Source: Sphingomonadales bacterium EhC05 (GTDB lineage Bacteria > Pseudomonadota > Alphaproteobacteria > Sphingomonadales > Sphingomonadaceae). From it: a stretch of 64,000 nt of DNA. The notes beneath the pieces are model-generated. The model saw nothing but the letters and a program-made list of their open reading frames with translations, was not told the origin of the DNA and did no database searches. Positions 36,311 to 44,273 of this stretch are shown one piece after another. The position numbers and the translations under genes were made by a program. The DNA is taken from assembly GCA_001650955.1 (NCBI GenBank), contig LXYP01000029.1:62001-126000 (forward strand). Direction: 5' to 3'. Each line of letters starts with the position of its first letter. Position 1 is the stretch's first letter.

Positions 36311-37750
36311 TTACGCCTCCATCGCTGGGCGCCGAAGCGGACCAGCCTTCCAAAAATACGTGCGAAAGCCGCGGCTCTTGTTGTGCGATTTTATGCGCAG
36401 ACGCATGGTAACTTCATCGCCCACAGAAAAGCCCTCATCGTCAGCATCGGTAAATTCCATCATCACTCGTGCACCGTTTTCGAATTGCACCAACCCGAAC
36501 CAAAAGGGTGGGTCTGGCGTGAAGTTGAGCCGGTCTGCGGTCACGGATACAAGCTTTGCCGGGACATCTACCAGCCTGACATCTTCCATCGGTTCCGGGC
36601 CATCGGCATCTGGGCGGACCGGAATGCGGGATTTGGGAAACTGCACACTCCCTTTTGTGTCGCGTCCGCCGATAAAGCCGATCGTGTCGCGTCCGTTTCG
36701 GTGAAGCACGGTCGCTTGCGCTTTTTGTTCGAATTCGGAACGAACACCCCAATCAAGATCCAGCGCACCCGTGAGCGAAATAAAACGGACATAGTCGTTG
36801 AATATCAACCCGTGCGTCAATGCCTGCCGCGCCTGTTCTGTTCCAGCAACGGGTCCTGACATTTCAAATATAAGAGCATCGCAGCCACTGCCGAAGCCTG
36901 CGAGCAATATCTTGTCTCCCGGTTTGGCCGCATCCACCGCCATGGCCAGCGAAAATAGCGGATGGGCAGCGCCAAGGTCGCCCGCTGCGGCGGATAGTTC
37001 GCTTGCATGATTTGGCGCGGTTATGCCGCAAGCTTTTCCAATCGCCCGCCACATGCCGGGCAAGGGCTCGATCACGCAGGCATGATCTATATCATCTGCA
37101 GCAATACCGGCATCGGTCAAGGCGGCTTTTATCGTCGGCGCTATGATGTCACGGGTGGCGGTTTCTTTAACGAACCGCTCTTCATATCCATAAGGCGAGG
37201 GATGCTCTCTGGAAGAATATATATCGACAAAATCGTGGGAGGAACTTGCGTGGCCAACCAGTTGCGCGCCGCCTTCATCCGAAACGCGAACCGCACTCCC
37301 TCCATCGCCCCAGGCAAATTGGAAGTTGCTTCCGGCCGGGACTGGACGTTTTTCGCCAACAGCTATCAGCGAATCATCACTCCCGAGCAGCGCGTCGAGC
37401 AACGCTGAAACCGCGCAGCGTCTGCAGCCGGCGACGTCAATTGTCCGAGTCTGGGGAGGCAATGCCAGTGCGTCAACCAACAGGGGAGCATGTCCACGTT
37501 CAAAGAAAGGTGCCGATGTTGAAGCAAAGCAAACACGGTCAGGCTGGGCAGTGCCGAGCACATTTCGCGCAGCTTCAGCAGCGAGAGTCAAGGCATCCTC
37601 ATCCCACCCCGCTGTCGAACGATAGCCCGCGTTTCTTCCGCCAAGCCCGGCAAATCGCAGGGCTTTGGCAGCGCTTGTCCGGTCCAATCGCAACATCGGA
37701 AGATAGCCACTCAATCCCGAAATGCCCCGTCTACAAATTTCTTCTGACAT
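36311..37750 (-). CDS. HMG-CoA synthase-like / OB-fold (DUF35) fusion protein
   Basis: 479 aa from the ATG at 37750 (GGGAAG upstream). Residues 1-330 follow the thiolase-superfamily HMG-CoA-synthase/KAS III pattern, with VAGCRRCAVSALLDALLG around residues 107-124 (nucleophile Cys109 or Cys112) and SELSAAAGDLGAAHPLFSLA. Residues about 360-475 match an OB-fold DUF35 domain (NDYVRFISL, later PPFWFGLVQFENGARVMMEF). It is the first gene of the minus-strand operon, just upstream of an SCPx-like thiolase. The C-terminal OB domain may bind the acyl-CoA for that thiolase. A separate synthase activity is not proven. Confidence 0.87.
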   Translation of the reverse strand: MSEEICRRGISGLSGYLPMLRLDRTSAAKALRFAGLGGRNAGYRSTAGWDEDALTLAAEAARNVLGTAQPDRVCFASTSAPFFERGHAPLLVDALALPPQTRTIDVAGCRRCAVSALLDALLGSDDSLIAVGEKRPVPAGSNFQFAWGDGGSAVRVSDEGGAQLVGHASSSHDFVDIYSSREHPSPYGYEERFVKETATRDIIAPTIKAALTDAGIAADDIDHACVIEPLPGMWRAIGKACGITAPNHASELSAAAGDLGAAHPLFSLAMAVDAAKPGDKILLAGFGSGCDALIFEMSGPVAGTEQARQALTHGLIFNDYVRFISLTGALDLDWGVRSEFEQKAQATVLHRNGRDTIGFIGGRDTKGSVQFPKSRIPVRPDADGPEPMEDVRLVDVPAKLVSVTADRLNFTPDPPFWFGLVQFENGARVMMEFTDADDEGFSVGDEVTMRLRIKSHNKSRGFRTYFWKAGPLRRPAMEA

Positions 37751-37875
37751 GATCTTCCCAAAAAGTTCAAATGATGTTGCGGCAGTTCTTGACAGCTTTC
37801 GACAAACTTGTAAACAGGTTAACAATAAATTGGAAAAAAGCCCCATAGATAATGTTTTTAGGGAGTTCAAAGATT
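37751..37875. promoter_or_regulatory. divergent promoter with palindromic operator between two catabolic operons
   Basis: TTGTAAAC-AG-GTTAACAA (37808-37825) is a near-perfect palindrome (one mismatched pair) in the 125-bp gap between the minus-strand thiolase operon and the plus-strand dienoyl-CoA reductase operon. The size fits a MarR or TetR dimer; a MarR gene lies in the plus-strand operon at 39924. GTAAAC also occurs at 22821-22826 and 24050-24055. Confidence 0.65.
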
Positions 37876-38754
37876 ATGAGCATAGATATATTCCGTGATG
37901 ATATGCTTGCTGGAAAATCGATTCTTGTGACCGGCGGTGGTTCGGGGCTGGGCAAGGAAATCAGTAAGGCATTGGCCTCGAAGGGCGCCTTGGTTCATAT
38001 CTGTGGTCGCCGAGCCAATGTGCTTGAAGAGGCGGTTGCTGAAATCGGCAATGGCGCGCAATTTCATGTTTGCGACATCCGGGATGCTGATTCGATAAAC
38101 ATGATGATGGATGCCATTTGGGAGCGCGGACCGCTTACAGGCCTGATCAACAATGCGGCTGCGAATTTTATCGCGCCAACCAAAAGCCTTAGTCCTCGCG
38201 CTTTCAGAGCAGTTACATCGACGGTGATGGATGGCAGTTTTTTTGTCACGCTTGCGGCAGGCAAGCGCTGGATAGAGGGTGGCCACAAGGGTTCGGTCGT
38301 TAGTAATCTTGTAACCTGGGTCTGGAGTGGATCGGCATTTGTAGTACCGTCCGCCATGGCAAAGACAGCTTTGCACGCCATGACCATGTCATTGGCCGTG
38401 GAGTGGGGGAAATATGGCATTCGCCTGAACGCGACGGCACCCGGTCCATTTCCGACAGAAAGTGCATGGGAAAAACTAAATCCGATCCCTGATGCAAAGT
38501 CTTCAGCGACTGGCTGTGAGACGGTCCCATTGGGGCGGTATGGAGAGATGCGCGAGCTGCAGAACCTTATCATATTCTTGCAGTCTGATGGCTGTGACTA
38601 CATAACCGGCCAGACCATCGCCATTGATGGCGGTCAACATCTCGCGCAACCCGGTACGTTTGCAGACCTCAACGGCATGACAGACGAGCAATGGCAGGCT
38701 GCCCGTGAGGCAATTCAGGCATCCACCCAGAGAGACAAGGCTAATCGAGCATGA
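37876..38754 (+). CDS. 2,4-dienoyl-CoA reductase-like SDR
   Basis: 292 aa from the ATG at 37876 (GGGAG upstream). Rossmann motif TGGGSGLGKEISKAL near 19-33, then NNAAANFIAPTKSLSPRAF. The catalytic Tyr of classical SDRs is replaced in SAMAKTALHAMTMSLAVEW, and PGPFPTESAWEKL follows. Exactly these features mark the DECR group, which reduces 2,4-dienoyl-CoA with NADPH. It helps beta-oxidation past existing double bonds, which a terpenoid substrate would have. It overlaps the next acyl-CoA dehydrogenase by 4 bp. Confidence 0.92.
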   Translation: MSIDIFRDDMLAGKSILVTGGGSGLGKEISKALASKGALVHICGRRANVLEEAVAEIGNGAQFHVCDIRDADSINMMMDAIWERGPLTGLINNAAANFIAPTKSLSPRAFRAVTSTVMDGSFFVTLAAGKRWIEGGHKGSVVSNLVTWVWSGSAFVVPSAMAKTALHAMTMSLAVEWGKYGIRLNATAPGPFPTESAWEKLNPIPDAKSSATGCETVPLGRYGEMRELQNLIIFLQSDGCDYITGQTIAIDGGQHLAQPGTFADLNGMTDEQWQAAREAIQASTQRDKANRA

Positions 38755-39920
38755 TCGAGCGTCAGCTTTTTAATGAAGAGCATAATTTATGGCGCGACAC
38801 CGTGCGCCGTTTCATCGAAAGAGAAATCGTGCCGTATCATGCGCAATGGGAAAATGATGGAGTCGTCCCGCGTGAACTTTGGCTGAAGGCCGGTGCCGAG
38901 GGATTGTTATGTTGCACTGTGCCCGAAGAATTTGGCGGCATGGGGCTGGATTATCTGTTCGACGTCATCGTGTATGAAGAATTGTGGCGAGTCGGCGCAA
39001 GCGCACCCGGGTTTCTCATTCACACGGATTTGGTTGCCACCTATATCCTAACCCACGGGACGCCGGAGCAGAAAGCGCATTGGCTACCAAAGATGGTCAA
39101 AGGCGAGGCCATCGGATCCCTGGGGATGACCGAGCCGCATGCGGGGTCGGACCTCAAGGCGATTCGCACCAAGGCTGTCAAAGACGGCGACGACTATGTG
39201 GTTGATGGCCAAAAGGTCTTTATTTCAAACGGGCAAAGCTGCGACATTCTTGTTCTTGCCACCAAAACGGATAGCGCGGCGGGTGCCAAGGGCGTGACGT
39301 TGTTTCTGGTGGAGGGTGATCGACCGGGGTTTGTCCGCGGACGCAATCTCGAGAAGCTGGGCATGAAGGGGCAGGATACGTCCGAGCTCTTTTTCGAGAA
39401 CGTTCGTATCCCCGCAACCAATATGCTGGGCGGAGAGGGCGGTGGTTTTGGCGTCATGATGAGCAAGCTACCGCAGGAGAGGCTCGCGCAAGCCATCAGA
39501 TCAGCAACTGTTACCGAAGTCATGCTCGAGTGGACAGTTGACTATACTGCTGAACGCGAGGCTTTCGATCAGACCATAGCGGACTTCCAGAATACACAGT
39601 TTGTGCTGGCGGACCTTAAGGCCCGGTCGGTGATGGCAAGGGTTTTTACTGACAAATGTATCGAACTGTTCATGGATGGCAAGCTCGATCCGGTCGATGC
39701 TGCCATGGCCAAACTAGTCACGTCAGAACTTCATTGCGAAGCAGCGGATAAGTGTCTGCAGCTTTTTGGCGGTTGGGGTTACATGTGGGAGTATCCGATT
39801 TGTCGCGCTTATGCTGACGCCCGTATAGTGAAAATAGCGGGAGGATCGATCGAAGTGATGAAGACGATTATCTCCCGTGAAATGTTTAAGGGGCGGCTCA
39901 AAGGCCGGAAAGTAGCCTAA
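38751..39920 (+). CDS. acyl-CoA dehydrogenase
   Basis: 389 aa. GMTEPHAGSDLKAIRTKAV near residue 125, VVDGQKVFISNGQSCDILV, DQTIADFQNTQFVLADL and LFGGWGYMWEYPICRAYAD mark the complete fold. The C-terminal position reads IAGGSIEV instead of xEGT, so the catalytic base is not the MCAD Glu. It is a paralogue of the dehydrogenase at 22850 in overall wording. In this operon a cyclohexane-carboxyl-CoA-type substrate would fit, ahead of the hydratase and BadH/BadI-like enzymes. Confidence 0.92.
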   Translation: MIERQLFNEEHNLWRDTVRRFIEREIVPYHAQWENDGVVPRELWLKAGAEGLLCCTVPEEFGGMGLDYLFDVIVYEELWRVGASAPGFLIHTDLVATYILTHGTPEQKAHWLPKMVKGEAIGSLGMTEPHAGSDLKAIRTKAVKDGDDYVVDGQKVFISNGQSCDILVLATKTDSAAGAKGVTLFLVEGDRPGFVRGRNLEKLGMKGQDTSELFFENVRIPATNMLGGEGGGFGVMMSKLPQERLAQAIRSATVTEVMLEWTVDYTAEREAFDQTIADFQNTQFVLADLKARSVMARVFTDKCIELFMDGKLDPVDAAMAKLVTSELHCEAADKCLQLFGGWGYMWEYPICRAYADARIVKIAGGSIEVMKTIISREMFKGRLKGRKVA

Positions 39921-39923
39921 AAG

Positions 39924-40484
39924 ATGAATTCAGGGCTGTTTCATGATGAAGTTTCACCTATTGATGGGCCCTCAAAGTCCAAAAAAGGTAAACCTGTGCA
40001 AAAAGATCTCAATTCCAGCCTCCGCTTCGGCTTCCTCATTCACGATGTTTCGCGCTTGCGCCGGATTGTCGTTGATCGCGCCCTTAAACCGTTGGGCGTT
40101 ACGCGATCACAATGGTGGGTACTTGCCTTTTTGTCTCGCCGTGATGGAATGACGCAGACGGCGCTCGCTTTAGACCTGGATTTGACCAAAGTCGCTGTTG
40201 GCGGACTATTGGACCGGATGGAAACAGCCAAACTGGTGGAACGCCGATCAGACCCCAAAGATGGCCGCGCTCGTCGTGTATATCTGACCAAGTCAGGCCA
40301 GAAGCTCGTCACAAAAATTCGCAAGACGGTCGAGGGTGTGGAATTGGGCATATTGAGTAAAATTCCTGAAGCAGAGCTTGAAGCCGCCGCAGGTACATTG
40401 CTTGATCTCAAAAACACGCTGCTCGAAATGGTCGATACAGCTGATGCTGGGGATGATCTGGATGAACTTTATAAGCTGGATTAG
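39924..40484 (+). CDS. MarR-family transcriptional regulator
   Basis: 186 aa. The winged-helix core runs QWWVLAFLSRRDGMTQTALA, then LDLTKVAVGGLLDRMETAKLVERRSDPKDGRARRVYLT, with the usual basic wing loop. The first 25 residues are extra and Lys rich; an internal GTG could also serve as start. MarR proteins in catabolic operons usually repress until a CoA thioester or aromatic acid binds. A suitable palindrome lies at 37808-37825 in the promoter of its own operon. Confidence 0.92.
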   Translation: MNSGLFHDEVSPIDGPSKSKKGKPVQKDLNSSLRFGFLIHDVSRLRRIVVDRALKPLGVTRSQWWVLAFLSRRDGMTQTALALDLDLTKVAVGGLLDRMETAKLVERRSDPKDGRARRVYLTKSGQKLVTKIRKTVEGVELGILSKIPEAELEAAAGTLLDLKNTLLEMVDTADAGDDLDELYKLD

Positions 40485-40502
40485 AAATACAGGAGATTGA
40501 AA

Positions 40503-41261
40503 GTGCGTGGATTAAAAGATAGAGTAGCGATTGTAACCGGCGGAGGCCAAGGCATTGGTCGCGCGCTCGTTTTGCGCTTGGCGGAAGAGGGTTGCAAGGT
40601 TGCTATATTTGACCTCAGCACAGAAGCTGGTGAAGAAACTGCCGCTCTGGCGGGCGATGCGACGGTGAAAACCTATCAGGTCGATGTCAGTGATTATGAT
40701 GCCGTTAACGCTGCGGTAGAATCGGTCGAAAAAGACCTTGGACCGATCTGGACATTGGTCAACAATGCAGGCTGGGACAAGCCCCAGCCTTTCCTCGTCA
40801 CCAATCCTGAATTTTGGGACAAGGTCATCGATATTAACCTGAAGGGCAATCTCAACACGCATTTTGCAGTGGCTTCAAAAATGGTGGCTCAGGGCGGCGG
40901 GCGCATTATCAATATAGCGTCTGACGCTGCAAAAGTTGGCACGAGCAATGAAGCGGTTTATTCTGCGTGCAAGGGCGGTCTCATCAGCTTTACCAAATCA
41001 ATCGCCCGCGAACTGGCACGCAAAAACGTGCTGGCAAACTGCGTTTGCCCCGGCCCTACAAATACACCGATGATGGCTTCCGTCGTTGGCACCGGCCCGG
41101 ACGCAGAAAAGTGGAAAGACGCGATGGTACGCGGCATTCCGCTCAAGCGTATGGGTGAGCCAGAAGATTATGCCGGCATTGTGGCCCTGCTCGCGTCTGA
41201 TGACGGCGCCTATATTACCGGTCAGGCGATCTCTGTCTCCGGCGGGATGAACATGGTTTAA
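40503..41261 (+). CDS. badH: BadH-like 2-hydroxycyclohexanecarboxyl-CoA dehydrogenase (SDR)
   Basis: 252 aa from the GTG at 40503, which has AGGAG at the right distance (a TTG two codons earlier is too close to it). TGGGQGIGRAL, NNAG, and the triad Ser140, Tyr153 and Lys157 (VYSACKGG) show a working NAD-dependent SDR. The closest characterised type by memory is BadH of Rhodopseudomonas, which oxidises 2-hydroxycyclohexanecarboxyl-CoA to the 2-keto compound. The BadI-like hydrolase gene follows after 13 bp, which supports this assignment. The substrate here may be a substituted ring. Confidence 0.82.
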   Translation: MRGLKDRVAIVTGGGQGIGRALVLRLAEEGCKVAIFDLSTEAGEETAALAGDATVKTYQVDVSDYDAVNAAVESVEKDLGPIWTLVNNAGWDKPQPFLVTNPEFWDKVIDINLKGNLNTHFAVASKMVAQGGGRIINIASDAAKVGTSNEAVYSACKGGLISFTKSIARELARKNVLANCVCPGPTNTPMMASVVGTGPDAEKWKDAMVRGIPLKRMGEPEDYAGIVALLASDDGAYITGQAISVSGGMNMV

Positions 41262-41274
41262 CTGGAGAAAACAA

Positions 41275-42069
41275 GTGATTGACTCAACAAAATTCGAAGA
41301 TGTTTTATATGAAGTCCGTGACCGCGCGGCCTGGATCATCATCAACCGCCCCAAATTGTACAACGCGTTTCGCGCGCAAACGATCGAGGAAATGATTGGT
41401 GCGTTCAAACTTGCTGCCGATGACAAGCAAGTTTCTTCTGTCGTACTCACAGGTGCTGGCGACAAAGCCTTTTGCACCGGCGGTGACCAAAGCGCACATG
41501 AAGGTCAATATGACGGACGCGGTATCGTTGGCTTGCCGATTGACGAATTGCAGTCGATCATCCGCGACATTCCGAAACCCGTGATTGCACGCATTAACGG
41601 CTTTGCCATTGGCGGCGGAAATGTATTTGCCACGCTTTGCGACATGTCAATCATGTCCGAAAGCGCCAAACTTGGTCAGGTTGGTCCGAAGGTTGGGTCG
41701 GTTGATGCCGGCTGGGGGACTGCTCTGCTTGCCCGTCATGTTGGCGACAAGAAAGCGCGTGAAATCTGGTATCTCAACCTGCAATATACAGCTCAGGAGG
41801 CTCTGGATATGGGCCTCGTGAACAAGATTGTTCCCCATGAGCAGCTTGACGAGGCCGTGAATGAATGGACCAAGACAATCGGTGAACGTTCACCGACAGC
41901 GCTTGCGCTCGCAAAACGTTCGTTCAATGCGGATAGCGAAAATATCCGCGGAATCAGCCAGATGGCGCTCAATGCCGTAAAGCTATTTTACGACACTGAT
42001 GAATCCAAGGAAGGCGTGAACGCATTTAATGAAAAGCGGAAACCCGATTTTCACAAATATGTGAAGTGA
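41275..42069 (+). CDS. badI: BadI-like 2-ketocyclohexanecarboxyl-CoA hydrolase (ring-opening crotonase)
   Basis: 264 aa from a GTG preceded by GGAGAA. It is very similar in wording to BadI: WIIINRPKLYNAFRAQT, GDKAFCTGGDQSAHEGQYDGRG, IDELQSIIRDIPKPVIARING, and GQVGPKVGSVDAGWGTALLAR. BadI is a crotonase-family, MenB-like enzyme that hydrolyses the C-C bond of 2-ketocyclohexanecarboxyl-CoA to pimelyl-CoA. The YDGRG and PKVGSVDAG blocks are features of this subgroup rather than of hydratases. It works directly after the BadH-like enzyme. Confidence 0.9.
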   Translation: MIDSTKFEDVLYEVRDRAAWIIINRPKLYNAFRAQTIEEMIGAFKLAADDKQVSSVVLTGAGDKAFCTGGDQSAHEGQYDGRGIVGLPIDELQSIIRDIPKPVIARINGFAIGGGNVFATLCDMSIMSESAKLGQVGPKVGSVDAGWGTALLARHVGDKKAREIWYLNLQYTAQEALDMGLVNKIVPHEQLDEAVNEWTKTIGERSPTALALAKRSFNADSENIRGISQMALNAVKLFYDTDESKEGVNAFNEKRKPDFHKYVK

Positions 42070-42087
42070 TTGCCGGGTAGGTCAGTC

Positions 42088-43329
42088 ATGGAACCCGTTC
42101 GCTTCAAGCCCGCCGACTTGGCAGCCGTATTGCCACCCGGCGGGCTGACGCTCGTCTCATCCTGTTCAGCGGAATCAGCGGTACTGGCCCAGTCCGTGAT
42201 GGGGGCTGGCGATGCGCTTGGGCCGATGACATTCAGCGGCATTTTTGTGCCCGGCCTGAACCGGCAGACATGGCTTGCCAGTTCACAATGTCGCGTGTTG
42301 ACATTTTTCATGACGCCGGAATTGAAGGCGGCTGGTGGACAAGTGGAATTTCTGCCACTTTGCTACCAGGATATTTTACGGCTCTACCGCCGCTACAAGC
42401 CAAGTGCGGCGCTATTTATGTGCAGCCCGCCCGATGAGAACGGGAATTGCAGTTTTGGTAGTGAAGTGGCGTTCATTGCCGATTTGTGGCGTGATATTCC
42501 TGTTCGTATTGCGCACATCAATCCGCTGATGCTCCGTACGAAAGGCGATCCGGGCATCCCGTTTTCCGCGTTGACAGCTTTTGTTGAAGCAGAGCAGCCA
42601 TTGCTGGAAAGCTCGGCCGCTTCGGCCGACCCGCTTAACACTGCCATAGCAGGGCATGTCGTTCCATTCGTTCCGGATGGAGCGACACTGCAGACCGGCC
42701 TGGGCAAAATCCCCGATGCGGTGATGCGGGGGCTGACCAGTCATCGGGATTTGCGGGTTCATACCGGCCTCATGGGTGATGGCGTGCTGGAACTGCTGGA
42801 ATCCGGGGCCATGGCGGACGGCGTTTCGGCACAGGTTGGAGTAGCGATTGGCAGTAATGCACTTTATCAGGCGCTTGATCACAGCAAACTCAGCTTCGCA
42901 CCGGTTTCGGTGACGCATGGCATCGCGCCACTGGCGGCGATTGATAATTTGATCACGATCAATTCTGCCATGGAGGTAGATTTGCTCGGCCAGGCTTATG
43001 CTGAGATGACCCCGAAAGGATTGATGTCGGGACCGGGCGGCGCTTCTGATTTTGCGCGGGGCGCGCGCAGCGGAAATGGCGTCAGGATCATAGCCTTACC
43101 GTCTGCGGCGAAAGGTGGAACGATCAGCAGGATAGTAGCCCCTTGCGCTGGCTCCGGCCCGGTTTCACTGAGCCGGATGGATATCGATGTGGTCGTAACC
43201 GAACATGGCGCGGCTGATTTGAGAGAGAAAACCTATCACGACCGGGCCGAGGCACTGATCGCGATCGCAACGCCTGTGCAGCGCCCCGCATTGCGGGCGG
43301 CCTGGCAAGAATTTGCAGAAACACTTTAA
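42088..43329 (+). CDS. acetyl-CoA hydrolase/transferase-family CoA-transferase
   Basis: 413 aa from the ATG at 42088. It has the two-domain pattern of class I CoA-transferases of the 4-hydroxybutyrate/acetyl-CoA type: an N-terminal GGLTLVSSCSAES and CSPPDENGNCSFG, and a C-terminal LQTGLGKIPDAVMRGL with HTGLMGDGVLELLESG. The catalytic Glu region is INSAMEVDLLGQ. VVVTEHGAADLREKTYHDRA is at the end. It moves CoA between carboxylates; in this operon it could activate the dicarboxylate or beta-keto acid made after ring opening. Confidence 0.88.
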   Translation: MEPVRFKPADLAAVLPPGGLTLVSSCSAESAVLAQSVMGAGDALGPMTFSGIFVPGLNRQTWLASSQCRVLTFFMTPELKAAGGQVEFLPLCYQDILRLYRRYKPSAALFMCSPPDENGNCSFGSEVAFIADLWRDIPVRIAHINPLMLRTKGDPGIPFSALTAFVEAEQPLLESSAASADPLNTAIAGHVVPFVPDGATLQTGLGKIPDAVMRGLTSHRDLRVHTGLMGDGVLELLESGAMADGVSAQVGVAIGSNALYQALDHSKLSFAPVSVTHGIAPLAAIDNLITINSAMEVDLLGQAYAEMTPKGLMSGPGGASDFARGARSGNGVRIIALPSAAKGGTISRIVAPCAGSGPVSLSRMDIDVVVTEHGAADLREKTYHDRAEALIAIATPVQRPALRAAWQEFAETL

Positions 43330-43343
43330 GAGAGGATCATGAT

Positions 43344-44273
43344 ATGGCCGCGAAAAAAGTTATAATAAGCTGTGCGATTACCGGATCAATCCACACTCCG
43401 TCGATGTCACCGCATTTGCCAGTGACGCCGGATGACATTGCCAAATCCGCGCTGGGTGCAGCCGAAGCTGGTGCAGCCATTGTGCATCTTCATGCGCGCG
43501 ACCCCAAGGACGGTAGGCCCGATCAGTCACCGGAAGCCTTTGAACCGTTTTTGAAGGTCATCAAACAGGCATCGAATGTGGTGGTAAACCTCACAACCGG
43601 CGGTTCCCCCTATATGCCGGTTGAAGAGCGTGTCCGCCCCGCTGAGCGATGGAAGCCGGAAGTCGCCAGCCTCAACATGGGTTCGATGAATTTCGGCCTT
43701 TTCCCGATGCTGAAGCGGTATAAGGAATTCCAATATGATTGGGAGCAACCGATGCTGGAAGGCTCCCACGATCTTGTATTCCGCAACAGTTTCAAGGATA
43801 TTCGTTACGCGCTCGAAACTTTGAACCCCAGCGGAGCGCGCTATGAATTCGAATGTTACGACACCAGCCATCTGCATAATCTGCATTATTTCTGGAAGGA
43901 AGGGCTGGTCAACGGGCCGCTGTTCATCCAAACCTGTTTCGGGCTGTTGGGCGGTATCGGATCGCATCCCGATGAAGTGATGCATATGAAGCGCACGGCA
44001 GACCGTCTGTTCGGGGATCAATATCGCTGGTCTGTGCTTGCCGCAGGAGCGGCCCAAATGAAGGTAGCTGCGATGGCAGCCGCGATGGGCGGTCATGTTC
44101 GCGTAGGGCTGGAAGACTCGCTCTGGCTCGACAAGGGCAAATTGGCCAAAACCAATGCAGATCAGGTTATGCGCGTCCGCCAGATTATCGAAGGGCTGGG
44201 CCTGGAAGTTGCGTCTCCCGATGAGGCACGTGAAATACTGGCGCTGAAGGGCGGAGACAAGGTCGGATTTTGA
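43344..44273 (+). CDS. beta-keto acid cleavage enzyme (BKACE, DUF849)
   Basis: 309 aa. The zinc-binding HLHARD (His48, His50) follows a VIISCAITGS opening. NLTTGGSPYMPVEER, SLNMGSMNFG, and HVRVGLEDSLW with the catalytic Glu region complete the BKACE pattern. These enzymes condense a beta-keto acid with acetyl-CoA and cleave it to acetoacetate and a shorter acyl-CoA. A bulky or branched beta-keto acid from ring cleavage is a likely substrate. Acetoacetate would then be handled by the CoA-transferase at 62965-64000. Confidence 0.93.
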   Translation: MAAKKVIISCAITGSIHTPSMSPHLPVTPDDIAKSALGAAEAGAAIVHLHARDPKDGRPDQSPEAFEPFLKVIKQASNVVVNLTTGGSPYMPVEERVRPAERWKPEVASLNMGSMNFGLFPMLKRYKEFQYDWEQPMLEGSHDLVFRNSFKDIRYALETLNPSGARYEFECYDTSHLHNLHYFWKEGLVNGPLFIQTCFGLLGGIGSHPDEVMHMKRTADRLFGDQYRWSVLAAGAAQMKVAAMAAAMGGHVRVGLEDSLWLDKGKLAKTNADQVMRVRQIIEGLGLEVASPDEAREILALKGGDKVGF

